Assembly (NCBI GenBank): GCA_015486015.1
Contig: WFSL01000002.1
Location: 8,871-72,870, forward strand
Reading direction: 5' to 3'
DNA length: 64,000 nucleotides
Source: Aquificota bacterium
GTDB taxonomy: Bacteria; Thermosulfidibacterota; Thermosulfidibacteria; Thermosulfidibacterales; B14-G1
Shown: positions 15,483 to 25,366 of the stretch, piece by piece
Numbering within the stretch: position 1 is the stretch's first letter
Layout of the letters: each line of letters begins with the position of its first letter
The notes under the pieces: generated by a model
What the model saw: the letters and a program-made list of their open reading frames with translations, nothing else
Told to the model about the DNA's origin: nothing
The model's database searches: none
Program-made: the position numbers and the translations under genes

Positions 15483-17003
15483 GTGCATGAAGGGAAGATT
15501 CTCCCTGGACTGAGGCTGGTAGGAACGTTTCTCCTATCAGCGGCGTGCTATTTTTTTTCCTTTCCCCCTTTCGGGCTCTTTCCTTTGGCATGGGTGGCAC
15601 CACTTCCCCTGCTACTCTCAGGGGAGAAGCTCTCAGCGAGGGGTTGGTTTTTACTCTGGTGGTTATGGGGTAGTGCCTTCTTTCTGGCTTCCCTCTCTTG
15701 GCTCCCAGGTACCATAGAATCATACGCCCCCGTTACTCCTTGGCAGGCCTTCCTCGCTTACACTGCCTTAGCGGTGTATTTGGGGTTATACTGGGGGGTA
15801 TGGGCCTGGTGCTCCTGCCTCTTTTTACGGGTCATACCAGGTTTCCTGGCACTATCTATCCCTTTCGGCCTCTTAGAATACGTGAGGGGACACCTCCTCA
15901 CAGGCTTCCCTTGGCTCCTTGCTGCCCATTCCCAGGCACCATTTAAGCCTTTCATCCAGGGGGCTGCTCTGGTAGGCGTGTACGGGCTTTCTTTCCTCTT
16001 GGCCTGGATATGGGGTGGGCTATGGGAACTCATCAGGGGGGACAGGAGACTGGCCCTCCTGTCACTCGCCCTACCAATGTTGCTGACCCTCTGGGGACTG
16101 GTGCGCTTGGGAGACATGCAAGGAGGCAACCCCTTTGACGTGGCCATCGTGCAGCCCAATAACCCTCCAAGGACAAGGTGGAATCCAGCATGGGCCAGGA
16201 GAGAGGTGATGCGCACAGTGGCCATGGTTAGAAGGGTATGCAGGAGAGGGGAGCTGGTGGTCCTTCCAGAGTCGGCTGTTCCCGGATACCTCTTTGAGGA
16301 TCCCGAAGATACCAGGCCTTTCTTGGAGGGTCTAAGGGGGTGCAGATCTTATATGGTAGTGGGGACCAACCATTGGGAGTTCCAGAAAGGGAGGGTGTAT
16401 CTGAGAAACAGGGCATATCTCGTCTCCCCTCAGGGTAAAGAGGAGGGATACTATGATAAGCTCCATCTCGTTCCCTTCGGTGAGTTTGTACCCTTGGGAC
16501 GATACTTCCCATTCCTATATGTATTGGCAGGTTACAGGATTGGCTACCTACCAGGGAAGAAGGGGAAACTCCTGCCATTTCCCTTATCCCCCTTGGGAAT
16601 ACAGATATGCTATGAGGCCATCTTCCCAGGGTTGGCTCGTGCCCAGGTGAGGAAGGGGGCTGGTTTGCTGGTGAACATCACCAATGATGCCTGGCTTGGC
16701 AAAACCCTTGCACCCTATCAGCACCTGACGGGGGCCCTCTTCCGGGCGGTGGAGAACGGGAGATGGATGATACGCTGCTCCAACTCGGGGATATCAACGG
16801 TGATTTCACCCTCCGGGAGGGTAGTGGCATCCATCCCCCTATTCACAAGAGGTGTATTGAAGGCCCGAGTTTACAGACTGTCCTTTTTCACACCTTACAC
16901 CGTCTTGGGCGATTGGCTACCCTTCATGTGTGGATTGGGGGTATTTCTCCTCCTGCTGAGGGAGGGCTTTAAAAGCCTCGGGCTTTTTGATAAAAAATTA
17001 TAA
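15483..17003 (+). CDS. lnt: apolipoprotein N-acyltransferase
   Basis: 506-residue inner-membrane enzyme adding the third acyl chain to lipoproteins. N-terminal half has six or so membrane helices; the nitrilase-like domain follows from about residue 220. Catalytic triad seen as Glu in VLPESAVPGYLF, Lys in YYDKLHLVPFGEFVPLG and Cys in IQICYEAIFPG, with LVNITNDAWLG after it. Start GTG 15483 is provisional, since no strong ribosome site is visible. Follows hisF by 30 bases. Confidence 0.93.
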   Translation: MHEGKILPGLRLVGTFLLSAACYFFSFPPFGLFPLAWVAPLPLLLSGEKLSARGWFLLWWLWGSAFFLASLSWLPGTIESYAPVTPWQAFLAYTALAVYLGLYWGVWAWCSCLFLRVIPGFLALSIPFGLLEYVRGHLLTGFPWLLAAHSQAPFKPFIQGAALVGVYGLSFLLAWIWGGLWELIRGDRRLALLSLALPMLLTLWGLVRLGDMQGGNPFDVAIVQPNNPPRTRWNPAWARREVMRTVAMVRRVCRRGELVVLPESAVPGYLFEDPEDTRPFLEGLRGCRSYMVVGTNHWEFQKGRVYLRNRAYLVSPQGKEEGYYDKLHLVPFGEFVPLGRYFPFLYVLAGYRIGYLPGKKGKLLPFPLSPLGIQICYEAIFPGLARAQVRKGAGLLVNITNDAWLGKTLAPYQHLTGALFRAVENGRWMIRCSNSGISTVISPSGRVVASIPLFTRGVLKARVYRLSFFTPYTVLGDWLPFMCGLGVFLLLLREGFKSLGLFDKKL

Positions 17004-17004
17004 T

Positions 17005-17388
17005 ATGGATCATAAAAATGCCCTGAGGGAATTGGCAGAAGTCTTCAAGGCACTCAACGATGAGACCAGGTTGAGGATACTCAAACTGCTGGAAAATGAG
17101 CCCCTCTGTGTCTGTGAGATAATGAAGGTCTTAGGGATGATTCAGTCTCGGGTATCCAGGCATCTGGACATCTTGAGGAGGGCAGGCTTTTTAACAGCCC
17201 ATAGGGAGAAGAAATGGATAATATATAAGTGGAACAGGGAAAGGGTGAACCCGTATCACCTTCCTCTCCAGGAGATGATCAGACTCTGGCTCAGTGACGA
17301 TGAGCGTGTACGCCAAGATAGGGAGAGACTAAAGGAGGTGAAGGCCATGAAACTGAGGGAGAAGAGGAAGGAGGTGGGTGTGAAATAA
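17005..17388 (+). CDS. ArsR-family winged-helix regulator
   Basis: 127-residue ArsR/SmtB-type DNA-binding protein. Seen: FKALNDETRLRILKLLE, the metal-site-like PLCVCEIMKVLG (ELCVC box of ArsR sensors), then the recognition helix QSRVSRHLDILRRAGFL and a wing REKKWIIYKW. The C-terminus is rich in Lys/Arg. Start ATG 17005 lies one base after the lnt stop; a TTG at 16987 inside lnt is the alternative. No arsenic or metal transport gene is adjacent, so the effector is unknown; the two Cys in CVC suggest thiol or metalloid sensing. Confidence 0.85.
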   Translation: MDHKNALRELAEVFKALNDETRLRILKLLENEPLCVCEIMKVLGMIQSRVSRHLDILRRAGFLTAHREKKWIIYKWNRERVNPYHLPLQEMIRLWLSDDERVRQDRERLKEVKAMKLREKRKEVGVK

Positions 17389-17409
17389 ACGTATGGGAAG
17401 AGGTGGTAT

Positions 17410-18306
17410 ATGAATTATCAAGAGGTAGTGATAAGGCTGGAAAAGTTTTGGGCAGACTATGGCTGTGTCATTCAACAGCCATACGATGTAGAGGTGGGGG
17501 CAGGAACCATGAACCCTGCCACCTTCCTGAGGGTCTTGGGGCCCGAGCCTTGGAAGGTGGCCTATGTAGAGCCCAGCAGGAGACCTACAGACGGTCGCTA
17601 TGGTGAGAATCCAAACCGCCTTCAGCATTACTACCAGTACCAGGTGATCCTCAAACCATCCCCAGACGATGTACAGGACCTCTACTTAGACAGCCTTAGG
17701 GCCCTGGGCATAGATCCGCTGGAACATGATATCAGGTTTGTGGAGGACGACTGGGAATCTCCCACCCTTGGGGCCTGGGGCCTGGGGTGGGAAGTCTGGC
17801 TGGACGGAATGGAGATCACCCAGTTTACCTACTTCCAGCAGGCTGGTGGCATTGATCTGAAGCCTGTCTCCGTGGAGCTTACCTATGGTTTAGAGCGCAT
17901 AGCCATGTACATCCAAGGCGTAGACTCTGTTTTTGACCTTGTTTGGGTGGATAACGTGACCTATGGAGATGTTCACCATCAGGGTGAGGTGGAGTGGTCC
18001 CATTACAACTTTGAAGAGGCTGATGTAGGGATGCTCTTCAAGATGTTCGAGATGTGTGAAAGGGAATCACTCCGTCTGGCCGAGAAGGGGCTGGTGCTCC
18101 CTGCCTACGACTACTGCCTGAAGTGCTCACACCTCTTCAACCTCCTCGACGCCAGGGGGGCCATCAGCGTGAAGGAGAGGACGGCTTATGTGGGGAGGGT
18201 CAGGCAACTGGCGCGCCTGTGTGCTGAAGGATACATAAGACAGCGGGAGGCCATGGGATTCCCCCTGTTGAAGAAAGGGGCTTTCTCCAGCGTCTCTGCG
18301 GCTTGA
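17410..18306 (+). CDS. glyQ: glycyl-tRNA synthetase alpha subunit
   Basis: 298 residues, class II synthetase catalytic subunit of the bacterial (alpha-beta)2 enzyme. Seen: [72 protein letters not shown] and [13 protein letters not shown] ribosome site AGAGGTGG precedes the ATG. Unusually, glyS does not follow; the next gene is a CNNM/CBS protein starting within the stop codon. The beta subunit must be elsewhere, since nothing in this window resembles it. Confidence 0.95.
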   Translation: MNYQEVVIRLEKFWADYGCVIQQPYDVEVGAGTMNPATFLRVLGPEPWKVAYVEPSRRPTDGRYGENPNRLQHYYQYQVILKPSPDDVQDLYLDSLRALGIDPLEHDIRFVEDDWESPTLGAWGLGWEVWLDGMEITQFTYFQQAGGIDLKPVSVELTYGLERIAMYIQGVDSVFDLVWVDNVTYGDVHHQGEVEWSHYNFEEADVGMLFKMFEMCERESLRLAEKGLVLPAYDYCLKCSHLFNLLDARGAISVKERTAYVGRVRQLARLCAEGYIRQREAMGFPLLKKGAFSSVSAA

Positions 18307-19580
18307 AAAGGCTTGCAATGGGTCTCTCTCTAAGGGATCTTGCCTTAATGGCGTTATCCCTGTTCCTCCTGTTATTGGAGGCCTTCTTTTCGGGCTCAGA
18401 GATAGCCCTCTTGAGCTCAGACGTGGTAAAGGTAAAGGAGCTGGTAAAAGGTGGGAATGAGAGGGCCAAAAGGGTCCATTTCTTCTTGCGCTACCCCGAC
18501 AAGCTCTTGGGCACCACCCTCTTGGGAACCAATCTATGTGTGGTGGCCAATGCCTCTCTCGTCACCTATCTCCTCTCTACCCGGCTCGGCCACCCTTCAG
18601 AGTGGATGACCACCCTTATCCTCTCACCCCTTGTGCTTGTCTTTGGCGAGGCCCTCCCCAAGGGGATAACCCAGAGGAGTCCTACCTCAACGGCACTCAG
18701 GGTAGTGAAGCCCTTAGGCTGGGCCTACTTTATCCTAAGACCCTTCTCGTTGGTTTTTCTCTCCTTTGCCCAGCTCTTGATGCCAGGAAGAAAGGGTCTT
18801 GGGGAGCGGATCTCCTTCACCAAGGAGGACTTGGCTTTACTCGTAGAGGGTGGAAAGGGGGGTATTGATATTGAAGAGGAGGAGAAGGAGATCATCCATA
18901 GGGTGATCCGCTTGGAGGAGGTGAGGGTGAGGGAGACCATGAAGCCCATAAACCAAGTTGTGGTATTGGAGGAGGGGGAGACCGTGGCCAGGGCTGTTGA
19001 GATATTCCAGCGGTGGGGATACTCAAGGATCCCTGTCTACTCAGGCCATGTATTCAATGTGGTAGGTGTACTCACCATCTACGATGTACTACAGACAGAG
19101 GATTCCAATACGGTGGTGGGGAAGATTGTGCGGCCCGCCCATTTCGTTCCAGAGTACAAGAAGGTGGATGAGCTCCTCCAGGAGATGAAAGAGCGTCACA
19201 TCCCTATGGCCTTAGTAGTAGACGAGTTCGGTGCCTGTGTGGGTATCACCACTGTGGAGGACTTAGTGGAGGAGCTGGTGGGGGAGATTCAAGATGACTT
19301 CGACCTCTCTCTCCCAAGCCTATACGAGTTGGTAGAGAGGAACGGGGGGTACGTGGTGGATGCACAGGTGAGGCTGGACTTCCTTGAGGAGAGACTGGGT
19401 TGGGCAGTCCCAAGGAAGGACCTCTATGAGACGGTAAGTGGTTTCCTGCTCTTCCACTTGGGTCGCATTCCCCAAAGGGGAGAATCTGTTGTGGTCGAGG
19501 GCTACCGCTTTGAGATCCTCGATGCCGATGCCAAGAGTATAAAGAAGGTCTGGATTGCTCCCACAGGGAGAGAGGTTTGA
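18303..19580 (+). CDS. CNNM/CBS-domain membrane protein (HlyC/CorC family)
   Basis: 425 residues. Domains in order: DUF21/CNNM membrane domain to about residue 175 ([18 protein letters not shown] at its start, [11 protein letters not shown]), a pair of CBS domains about 200-325 ([45 protein letters not shown]) and a C-terminal CorC_HlyC domain. The family is linked to magnesium or other divalent cation homeostasis; annotation as haemolysin is historical. Start TTG overlaps the glyQ stop (TTGA) and its own stop overlaps the next start the same way. Confidence 0.88.
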   Translation: MKRLAMGLSLRDLALMALSLFLLLLEAFFSGSEIALLSSDVVKVKELVKGGNERAKRVHFFLRYPDKLLGTTLLGTNLCVVANASLVTYLLSTRLGHPSEWMTTLILSPLVLVFGEALPKGITQRSPTSTALRVVKPLGWAYFILRPFSLVFLSFAQLLMPGRKGLGERISFTKEDLALLVEGGKGGIDIEEEEKEIIHRVIRLEEVRVRETMKPINQVVVLEEGETVARAVEIFQRWGYSRIPVYSGHVFNVVGVLTIYDVLQTEDSNTVVGKIVRPAHFVPEYKKVDELLQEMKERHIPMALVVDEFGACVGITTVEDLVEELVGEIQDDFDLSLPSLYELVERNGGYVVDAQVRLDFLEERLGWAVPRKDLYETVSGFLLFHLGRIPQRGESVVVEGYRFEILDADAKSIKKVWIAPTGREV

Positions 19581-20779
19581 GGATTACCCTACTCCACGCT
19601 GCAGATCTGCACTTAGGTACTCCGTTCAAAGGTGTTGGAGAGGTGAGCCCTTGGCTCAGGATGAGGCTTGTTGAGTCCAGCTTTGAGGCGCTCAGGAGGC
19701 TGGTGGACCTGGCCAGGGAGTCTGACATGCTCCTGCTGGCCGGGGACCTGTTGGAAACAGGTCTACCCCACCTCAGGGCCAGACTCGAATTGATAAAGGC
19801 CTTGAACATCTTATCGGCGGAAGGGGTGAGGGTATTTATAGTAGCAGGAAACCACGACCCCTATCCATCTTGGGAGGGTGTTTCCTTCCCCCAAGGGGTC
19901 TACTTCTTTACGCCCCATGGGGAAAAGGTGGAGGTCTCCCTTGGGGGACACAAGGTAAGCGTGAGTGGCATAAGCCATGGGGGTAAGGAGGTGAGGGACA
20001 ACCTGGTTCATAGGCTGCCATCAGGGGATGGCGACCTGCGCCTTGCCTTGATTCACGCATACCTCCAGGGGCAGGAGGGTCACGATCCCTATGCCCCTTG
20101 TCTCTTGGATGATCTGCTGTCACGGGACTTCAACTATTGGGCCTTAGGACACATCCACAAGGCGCAGGTTATGAGAGAGGACCCATGGGTGGTCTATCCA
20201 GGGAATTTGCAAGGACGTCACTTTAGGGAGGATGGCCCCAAGGGATGCTATCGTGTGGCCTGGGATGCAGGGGCGTTTCAGGTGGAGTTTCGGCCTTTAG
20301 CCCCAGTGGTATGGACTAAAAAAGTCCTGCGCCTCGAAGGGGTGGAGGACGAGGGAACCTTGATGGAGCGGCTGGAGTCTCTGAAGGAAGAGGTGAGGGG
20401 TCCTGAAGGGGTGCTGCTCCGGGTTATCTTGGAAGGCCCTACCCCTATGTACTCCTTAGAGAGGGAGGAGTGGAGCCAGATAGAGGAGATGCTGAATGAG
20501 GGGGAGGAGCATGAGGGTTTTGTATGGGTCACCCTTGAGAAGAGGCTTCTGCCCCCCTTGGACCTGGAGGAGCTTTCCTCTCGTGATGAATTCTTGGCCC
20601 GACTGATCAAGGGGGCGAGTGGACTGGAGAGTGATCCCTCATTGGAGGGGGAATTGGGGAGCATTTGGGGGAAGGGAGACGTGAAGAGGTGGATAGGGGA
20701 TCTGAGAAAGGAGGATAAGGTTCAGCTCGCCAATGAGGCCCTAAGGGAGGCCCTAATCTTTATGCTGAGGGAGAAGTGA
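19577..20779 (+). CDS. SbcD/YhaO-like DNA repair nuclease
   Basis: 400-residue calcineurin-fold phosphoesterase. Metal-binding motifs are seen in order: LLHAADLHLG (D-x-H), LLLAGDLLETG (GD), VAGNHDPY (GNHD), LALIHAYLQ and YWALGHIHKAQ (GHxH). Family: Mre11/SbcD-type nucleases working with an SMC-like ATPase. TTG start at 19577 overlaps the previous stop, and its own stop overlaps the ATPase start, so nuclease and ATPase are a coupled pair. YhaO-like rather than true SbcD is inferred from the partner. Confidence 0.88.
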   Translation: MRITLLHAADLHLGTPFKGVGEVSPWLRMRLVESSFEALRRLVDLARESDMLLLAGDLLETGLPHLRARLELIKALNILSAEGVRVFIVAGNHDPYPSWEGVSFPQGVYFFTPHGEKVEVSLGGHKVSVSGISHGGKEVRDNLVHRLPSGDGDLRLALIHAYLQGQEGHDPYAPCLLDDLLSRDFNYWALGHIHKAQVMREDPWVVYPGNLQGRHFREDGPKGCYRVAWDAGAFQVEFRPLAPVVWTKKVLRLEGVEDEGTLMERLESLKEEVRGPEGVLLRVILEGPTPMYSLEREEWSQIEEMLNEGEEHEGFVWVTLEKRLLPPLDLEELSSRDEFLARLIKGASGLESDPSLEGELGSIWGKGDVKRWIGDLRKEDKVQLANEALREALIFMLREK

Positions 20780-23667
20780 GACTAAAGGAGGTCTATATAG
20801 AGGGTTTTGGGGGTCTTGGGCCTCTCGCCCTCTCGTTTGCCACTGGCCTTAACCTTGTCCTGGGACCCAACGAGGCTGGTAAGACCTGCCTTATGGAGTT
20901 TATTAGGGCCCTACTCTTTGGCCTCTCGAAGAGGGATAGGTCTTATCTGCTCTACCGGCCATTGGATGACAGGCCTTTCGGGGGAAGGGCTGTGATAGAG
21001 AAGGATGGCGAAGAGTTTGCTTTAGTTGCCCGATTCCCTGGTGCCCCTAAGGTGGAGGGCAATAAGGTATATTGGGATCTACAGGGTGCTCCCCTTTATT
21101 CTCGTGTCTTCTCCTTAGGGCTCAACCAAGTGAGCAATCTTGCCCTCCTCAGCGGTCAGGAGATGGCCCAGCACCTCTATTCTACTACCCTGGGCCCCTT
21201 AGGGAAGGCCTACGCCCGGGCGGTAGAGGAGTTAGAGAGGAGGAGGGAGGGGCTCTTTAGGGTTAGAGGCCAGAAGCCTTTAATCAACAGACTGTTGAGG
21301 GAGATAAGGGAGGTAGAGGTAAGGCTCTCAAGCCTGAAAGATTTACCCTCTAGATACAGGGAGATTTTAAAGGGGATAGGGGAACTCGAGGCAGAGATGG
21401 AGAGGGTGGGGAAGGAGTTGACCAATGTGAGGAGGGAAAGGGAGACATGGGACGCTCTGAGCAAGGCTTATCCTATCTTTTCCCGCCTTGAGGAGGTACA
21501 GAGGCTCCTCAAGGGCGAGGAGTTGCCCCCTTCCTTCCCCTCCCAGGGGCTAAAGAGGCTGGAGGGCTTGATGGATGAGATAGCTCAGCTGACCCAGGGG
21601 TTGGAGGAGACCAGGCTCCGCTTGGGGCCCATAGAGGAGGCCTTGGCCTCACCCCTTGAGGGTATAGAGGTCCTGGCCTTAGAGGAGAGAATCCAGGCCA
21701 TTAAAGAGGAATGGCCCTTAATAAAGGAGATGAGGCATAGGCTTATAAAGATAGAGGATCGCCTCTCTTTGCTGAAGAGGTTGGTGGATGAAGGGTTGGC
21801 ATACTTGGAGACAGAGAAGTTGCCCCCTCGTCCTACAGGGGCGGTGTGGGAGAGGCTTAGGGGCTTCTCGAGAGAGTTTGAGCTCCTGAAGGAGGAACGC
21901 CTTGCCTTAGAGAAGGAAAGGGACCTCAGACACGAAGAGGAGAGGAGGAGAAGAGGGGAGCTTGAGACCTTGAAGGAGATGGCCCCACAGGAGCCCCCAA
22001 TCTCCAGAGACGAGGTGATAGCGAGGCTGGGCCTTGTGGGCCAAGCCTGGAGCCATGCCAAGGCTATCCCATCCCCTTGGGAGATTGTAGCCTTTCTCCT
22101 TTTGCTGTTAGGGGGCATGTGGGGGATGCTAAAGGGGGAAGGCCCTATTAGATGGGTAGGGATAGGGGTAATCCTCTTGGGGATTGGGGGGATAGGATGG
22201 ACCTGGTACCGGAGGTGGAGATGGGGAAAGGAGGCTAAGGGATTAGCCGAGGGGCTGGATCTTTATAGACTCACCCCTCCCCTCCTTGAGGCCACAGAGA
22301 AGAAATTGAAGGAGATAGAAGATGCCCACAAGCGCATGGAGGACTGGAGGAGAAGGTGCAGAGAGGCTGAGGGAACAATAGAACTTTTGGCCCAGGAGAT
22401 GAAAAGATTAGACGGCGTTTTGGAGAATCTTGAGACTAAGGAGAGGGCCCTTGCACAGGATTGGGAGAAGTGGCTGACAGAGATAGGACTCTCACCTATC
22501 TACCCTTATAGGGCGGTCCAGGACCTCCTCCATAAGGTGGAGGACCTCCATGCAGCGCGCAAAGAGCAGGAGGACCTCATCAAAGAGCGAGGGAGGATCT
22601 TAGAGAGGATTGAGGGATTTCAGGAGAGGCTCTCTCAGCTCATAAGCGATTTGGGAGTAAATGTTGGCTCTTGGGAAGAGGGGATGGTGATTATGGGAAG
22701 GGCCCTTGAGGATGCCAAGAAGGCCTGCGAAGAGAGGAAGGCCTTAGAGGTCAAGGCAGGTCCCTTGAGGGAGAAGAAGAGGGATTTAGAGGAGAGGTTG
22801 GCCCAAAGGAAAGGGGAGTTAAGGGGGTTACTCCAAGAGGCAGGGGTGGCCTCTGTCGAGGCCTTTAGGGAGCTCGCCCAGCGATGGGAGAAGAGAGAGG
22901 CCTTAGAGAAGGAGGCCAGGGAGCTGCGCCTAAAACTCGCCGGTCTCTTGGGGAGGGATTGGGAGGGGTGGGTCTCCAAATTGACTGGCTTGGGTCCTGG
23001 TGAGGCCAGCCTGAGGCTGGAGGAGCTGGAAGAGAGGGAGGCAGAGCTGGGGAAAGAGAGGGATAGGCTTATAGAATCCAAGATCCGCCTTGTGAAGGAG
23101 AGGGAGGAGCTGGAGGGTGAGGGCAGGGAGCAGGAACTGGTCCAAAAGAGGGAAGAGTTGATCGAGAGACTCAGGGAGGCCGTTAACAGATGGACAGTGG
23201 ATACTATGGCCCTCATGCTCTTCAAGAAGACCAGAGAGGTGTATGAGCGGGAGCATCAGCCTCGGGTCTTGCAGGAGGCTTCCCGCCTCTTCTCCACCAT
23301 GACAGGGGGGAGATACAGTAGGGTCTATCTACCTATGGGAGAGGAGGAGCTGTGGGTGGAGAGGTCCGACGGTCATCGACTTTCGTCACGCTACCTCAGC
23401 AGAGGCACAGGGGAACAACTATATCTCTCCCTCAGTATGGCCATCATGACAGAAGTGGCCCAGAGGGGGATGGTTTTCCCAGTGGTGCTCGACGACATCT
23501 TAGTGAACTTCGATCCCACAAGGGCAGCTAAGGCGGCTAAGGCGATTCTTTCCCTTTCGGATAGGCTCCAGGTCCTCTACTTCACCTGTCATCCCCATAT
23601 CGCCCAGCTATTCAAAGGGGAAAAGGGTGTCACCTTCCTTCAACTTCAGATCGTAGGAGATAGCTAA
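20776..23667 (+). CDS. YhaN/SbcC-like AAA ATPase with coiled coils
   Basis: 963 residues. Walker A GPNEAGKT at residues 30-37 near the N-terminus, then long coiled coils rich in Glu/Lys/Arg/Leu interrupted by two hydrophobic segments about residues 435-475 (IVAFLLLLLGGMWGML and VGIGVILLGIGGIGW) like the membrane-like hairpin of YhaN proteins, and a C-terminal half with YLSRGTGEQLYLSLSMAIM (ABC signature) and VVLDDILVNFD (Walker B). It lacks the Cys-x2-Cys zinc hook of SbcC. Works with the preceding nuclease, probably in DNA end repair. GTG start overlaps the nuclease stop. Confidence 0.88.
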   Translation: MRLKEVYIEGFGGLGPLALSFATGLNLVLGPNEAGKTCLMEFIRALLFGLSKRDRSYLLYRPLDDRPFGGRAVIEKDGEEFALVARFPGAPKVEGNKVYWDLQGAPLYSRVFSLGLNQVSNLALLSGQEMAQHLYSTTLGPLGKAYARAVEELERRREGLFRVRGQKPLINRLLREIREVEVRLSSLKDLPSRYREILKGIGELEAEMERVGKELTNVRRERETWDALSKAYPIFSRLEEVQRLLKGEELPPSFPSQGLKRLEGLMDEIAQLTQGLEETRLRLGPIEEALASPLEGIEVLALEERIQAIKEEWPLIKEMRHRLIKIEDRLSLLKRLVDEGLAYLETEKLPPRPTGAVWERLRGFSREFELLKEERLALEKERDLRHEEERRRRGELETLKEMAPQEPPISRDEVIARLGLVGQAWSHAKAIPSPWEIVAFLLLLLGGMWGMLKGEGPIRWVGIGVILLGIGGIGWTWYRRWRWGKEAKGLAEGLDLYRLTPPLLEATEKKLKEIEDAHKRMEDWRRRCREAEGTIELLAQEMKRLDGVLENLETKERALAQDWEKWLTEIGLSPIYPYRAVQDLLHKVEDLHAARKEQEDLIKERGRILERIEGFQERLSQLISDLGVNVGSWEEGMVIMGRALEDAKKACEERKALEVKAGPLREKKRDLEERLAQRKGELRGLLQEAGVASVEAFRELAQRWEKREALEKEARELRLKLAGLLGRDWEGWVSKLTGLGPGEASLRLEELEEREAELGKERDRLIESKIRLVKEREELEGEGREQELVQKREELIERLREAVNRWTVDTMALMLFKKTREVYEREHQPRVLQEASRLFSTMTGGRYSRVYLPMGEEELWVERSDGHRLSSRYLSRGTGEQLYLSLSMAIMTEVAQRGMVFPVVLDDILVNFDPTRAAKAAKAILSLSDRLQVLYFTCHPHIAQLFKGEKGVTFLQLQIVGDS

Positions 23668-24193
23668 AGGGGCCACGACAGTGGTAATGGATACGGTGAA
23701 GGATATCCCTCTGTGGATTCAGGAGTATGGCAGGGGGTGAGATATTGTCTATGAGGAGCCGGGCTGCCTCCTGAGGGGTTCCCCACCTGTATGGGTCATA
23801 CCCTGGTAGGAGAAAGGCCGGCGGTGATACCTTAAGTTTCTCTAAGTCACGGGCCAAGACCTTGAGCTCATCTGCAAGGTACTCTTTGCTCAGCCCCTCC
23901 ACCTCCCCCAACCCATAGAGCAAGACCCATGGGGTCTTCCAACGCCCCATGGTGGATATCAGGACCCTCTCCCCCTTAGAGCCTGTAATCCCCTTGCCAA
24001 GCCTGTCGAGGATAAGGGCAAGAGTGTGGTTTAAGTACCCCAAGGCCCCCTGAGGGGTAAAAGGACTAACAGTTCCTATGGCAATAAGCCCTGCCGAGAT
24101 CTCAGGCAGGAGGAGATCAGACAAAATCCATCGAGGGGGCGTGACCTGCCCTTGCAATCCCTTCCGCTTCTTCATGCTGGAGGTATACCCCAT
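23630..24193 (-). CDS. uncharacterised protein, faint M17 aminopeptidase N-domain resemblance
   Basis: 187 residues (181 if started at the internal ATG 24173-24175). The pattern RVLISTMGRWKTPWVLLYGLGE followed by helix-rich KEYLADELKVLARDLEKLK recalls the macro-like N-terminal domain of leucyl aminopeptidases (ERVLLVGLGK...), and the rest has no catalytic domain. That resemblance is weak. Convergent with the ATPase gene and overlapping its 3' end by 38 bases. No signal peptide or membrane helix. Function unknown. Confidence 0.6.
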   Translation of the reverse strand: MGYTSSMKKRKGLQGQVTPPRWILSDLLLPEISAGLIAIGTVSPFTPQGALGYLNHTLALILDRLGKGITGSKGERVLISTMGRWKTPWVLLYGLGEVEGLSKEYLADELKVLARDLEKLKVSPPAFLLPGYDPYRWGTPQEAARLLIDNISPPAILLNPQRDILHRIHYHCRGPFSYLLRSEVEGR

Positions 24194-24251
24194 TTTCCAC
24201 TCGAAATCCAGCCTTCATTGATATGTGGGAATGGGGGCTATAAACTAAATA

Positions 24252-25301
24252 ATGTTCAGGTGGAATATGGGGTCACTACTTCATATACGCGAGATCACAG
24301 AGGAGATGGAGCTTCAGATCCTCCATCCCTTTGCAGCCAAGAGTGCAACAAGCAAGGGCAGGGCGAGGCCAGAGGAGCCCTGCCCTGTGAGGACGGCCTT
24401 TCAAAGAGACAGGGACAGGATAATCCATTCTAAATCCTTCAGGAGGCTTAAGCACAAGACCCAGGTCTTCCTTTCGCCAGAGGGGGACCATTATAGAACA
24501 CGCCTCACCCATACCTTGGAGGTGGCACAGATTGCACGCACCATTGCCAGGGCACTGAGGCTAAACGAGGACCTCACAGAGGCCATCGCCTTGGGTCATG
24601 ATCTGGGTCATACACCCTTTGGCCATGCAGGGGAGGCAGTACTCCAGGAGATCCATCCTGGAGGGTTTAGCCACCCTCAGCAGAGCTTGAGGGTGGTGGA
24701 TCTCTTGGAAAAGGGAGGCGAGGGGCTAAATCTTACCTTCGAGGTGAGGGACGGGATCCTGAAACACTCCAAGGGGATGGGGGCCATCTTGCCTGAGGGG
24801 GAAGATACTCCACTAACCTTGGAGGGTCAGGTGGTGAGGATCTCCGACGGTATCGCCTATGTGAATCACGACTTGGACGATGCACTACGGGCTGGGATCA
24901 TTACCATGGACGATGTTCCTAAGGAACTTATAGGGTTCTTGGGTGATACTCATGCTAAACGTATCAACTCTATGGTCCTGGATGCCATCGGGGCCTCTTT
25001 GGAGGAGGAGTTGAGGCGCATCACCCTCTCTCCAGGGATGTTGGAGGCCATTACTGAGATGAGGTCTTTCCTCCATGAGAGGGTATACCTAAATCCCTTG
25101 GTTTATAATGAGTTTGTTAAGGCATTTAAGGTAGTGAGGGAGCTCTATTTCTATTACATGGAACACCCCTGTGAGCTCCCACCTGCCCCTGCTGAGGATG
25201 TGGCTACCCAGGTATGTGACTTCATAGCAGGCATGACAGACAGGTACGCCCTGCATCTCTATCATCGCATATTCATTCCCCACCCCTGGGGAAAATGCTG
25301 A
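24252..25301 (+). CDS. dgt: deoxyguanosinetriphosphate triphosphohydrolase-like protein
   Basis: 349-residue HD-domain dNTPase that removes triphosphate from deoxynucleotides. Seen: [34 protein letters not shown], the metal-binding [16 protein letters not shown], and [15 protein letters not shown]. Length fits the shorter bacterial dGTPase-like class. The ATG at 24267 has AGGTGG just upstream and may be the true start; the family usually begins near IREITEE. Divergent from the preceding minus-strand gene. Confidence 0.9.
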   Translation: MFRWNMGSLLHIREITEEMELQILHPFAAKSATSKGRARPEEPCPVRTAFQRDRDRIIHSKSFRRLKHKTQVFLSPEGDHYRTRLTHTLEVAQIARTIARALRLNEDLTEAIALGHDLGHTPFGHAGEAVLQEIHPGGFSHPQQSLRVVDLLEKGGEGLNLTFEVRDGILKHSKGMGAILPEGEDTPLTLEGQVVRISDGIAYVNHDLDDALRAGIITMDDVPKELIGFLGDTHAKRINSMVLDAIGASLEEELRRITLSPGMLEAITEMRSFLHERVYLNPLVYNEFVKAFKVVRELYFYYMEHPCELPPAPAEDVATQVCDFIAGMTDRYALHLYHRIFIPHPWGKC

Positions 25302-25330
25302 TGAAAGGAAGGCCATCTTTATTTTTTCTC

Positions 25331-25359
25331 TTGACAAACCCCTGGGTCCAAGGTATGAA
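25331..25359 (+). promoter_or_regulatory. sigma70-like promoter of the aromatic leader
   Basis: Perfect -35 TTGACA at 25331-25336, exactly 17 bases of spacer, and -10 TATGAA at 25354-25359 (four of six consensus positions). The predicted transcript start, around 25365-25367, coincides with the ATG cluster of the leader peptide, so the leader mRNA would be leaderless or have a very short untranslated end. Confidence 0.55.
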
Positions 25360-25366
25360 TCAAACC

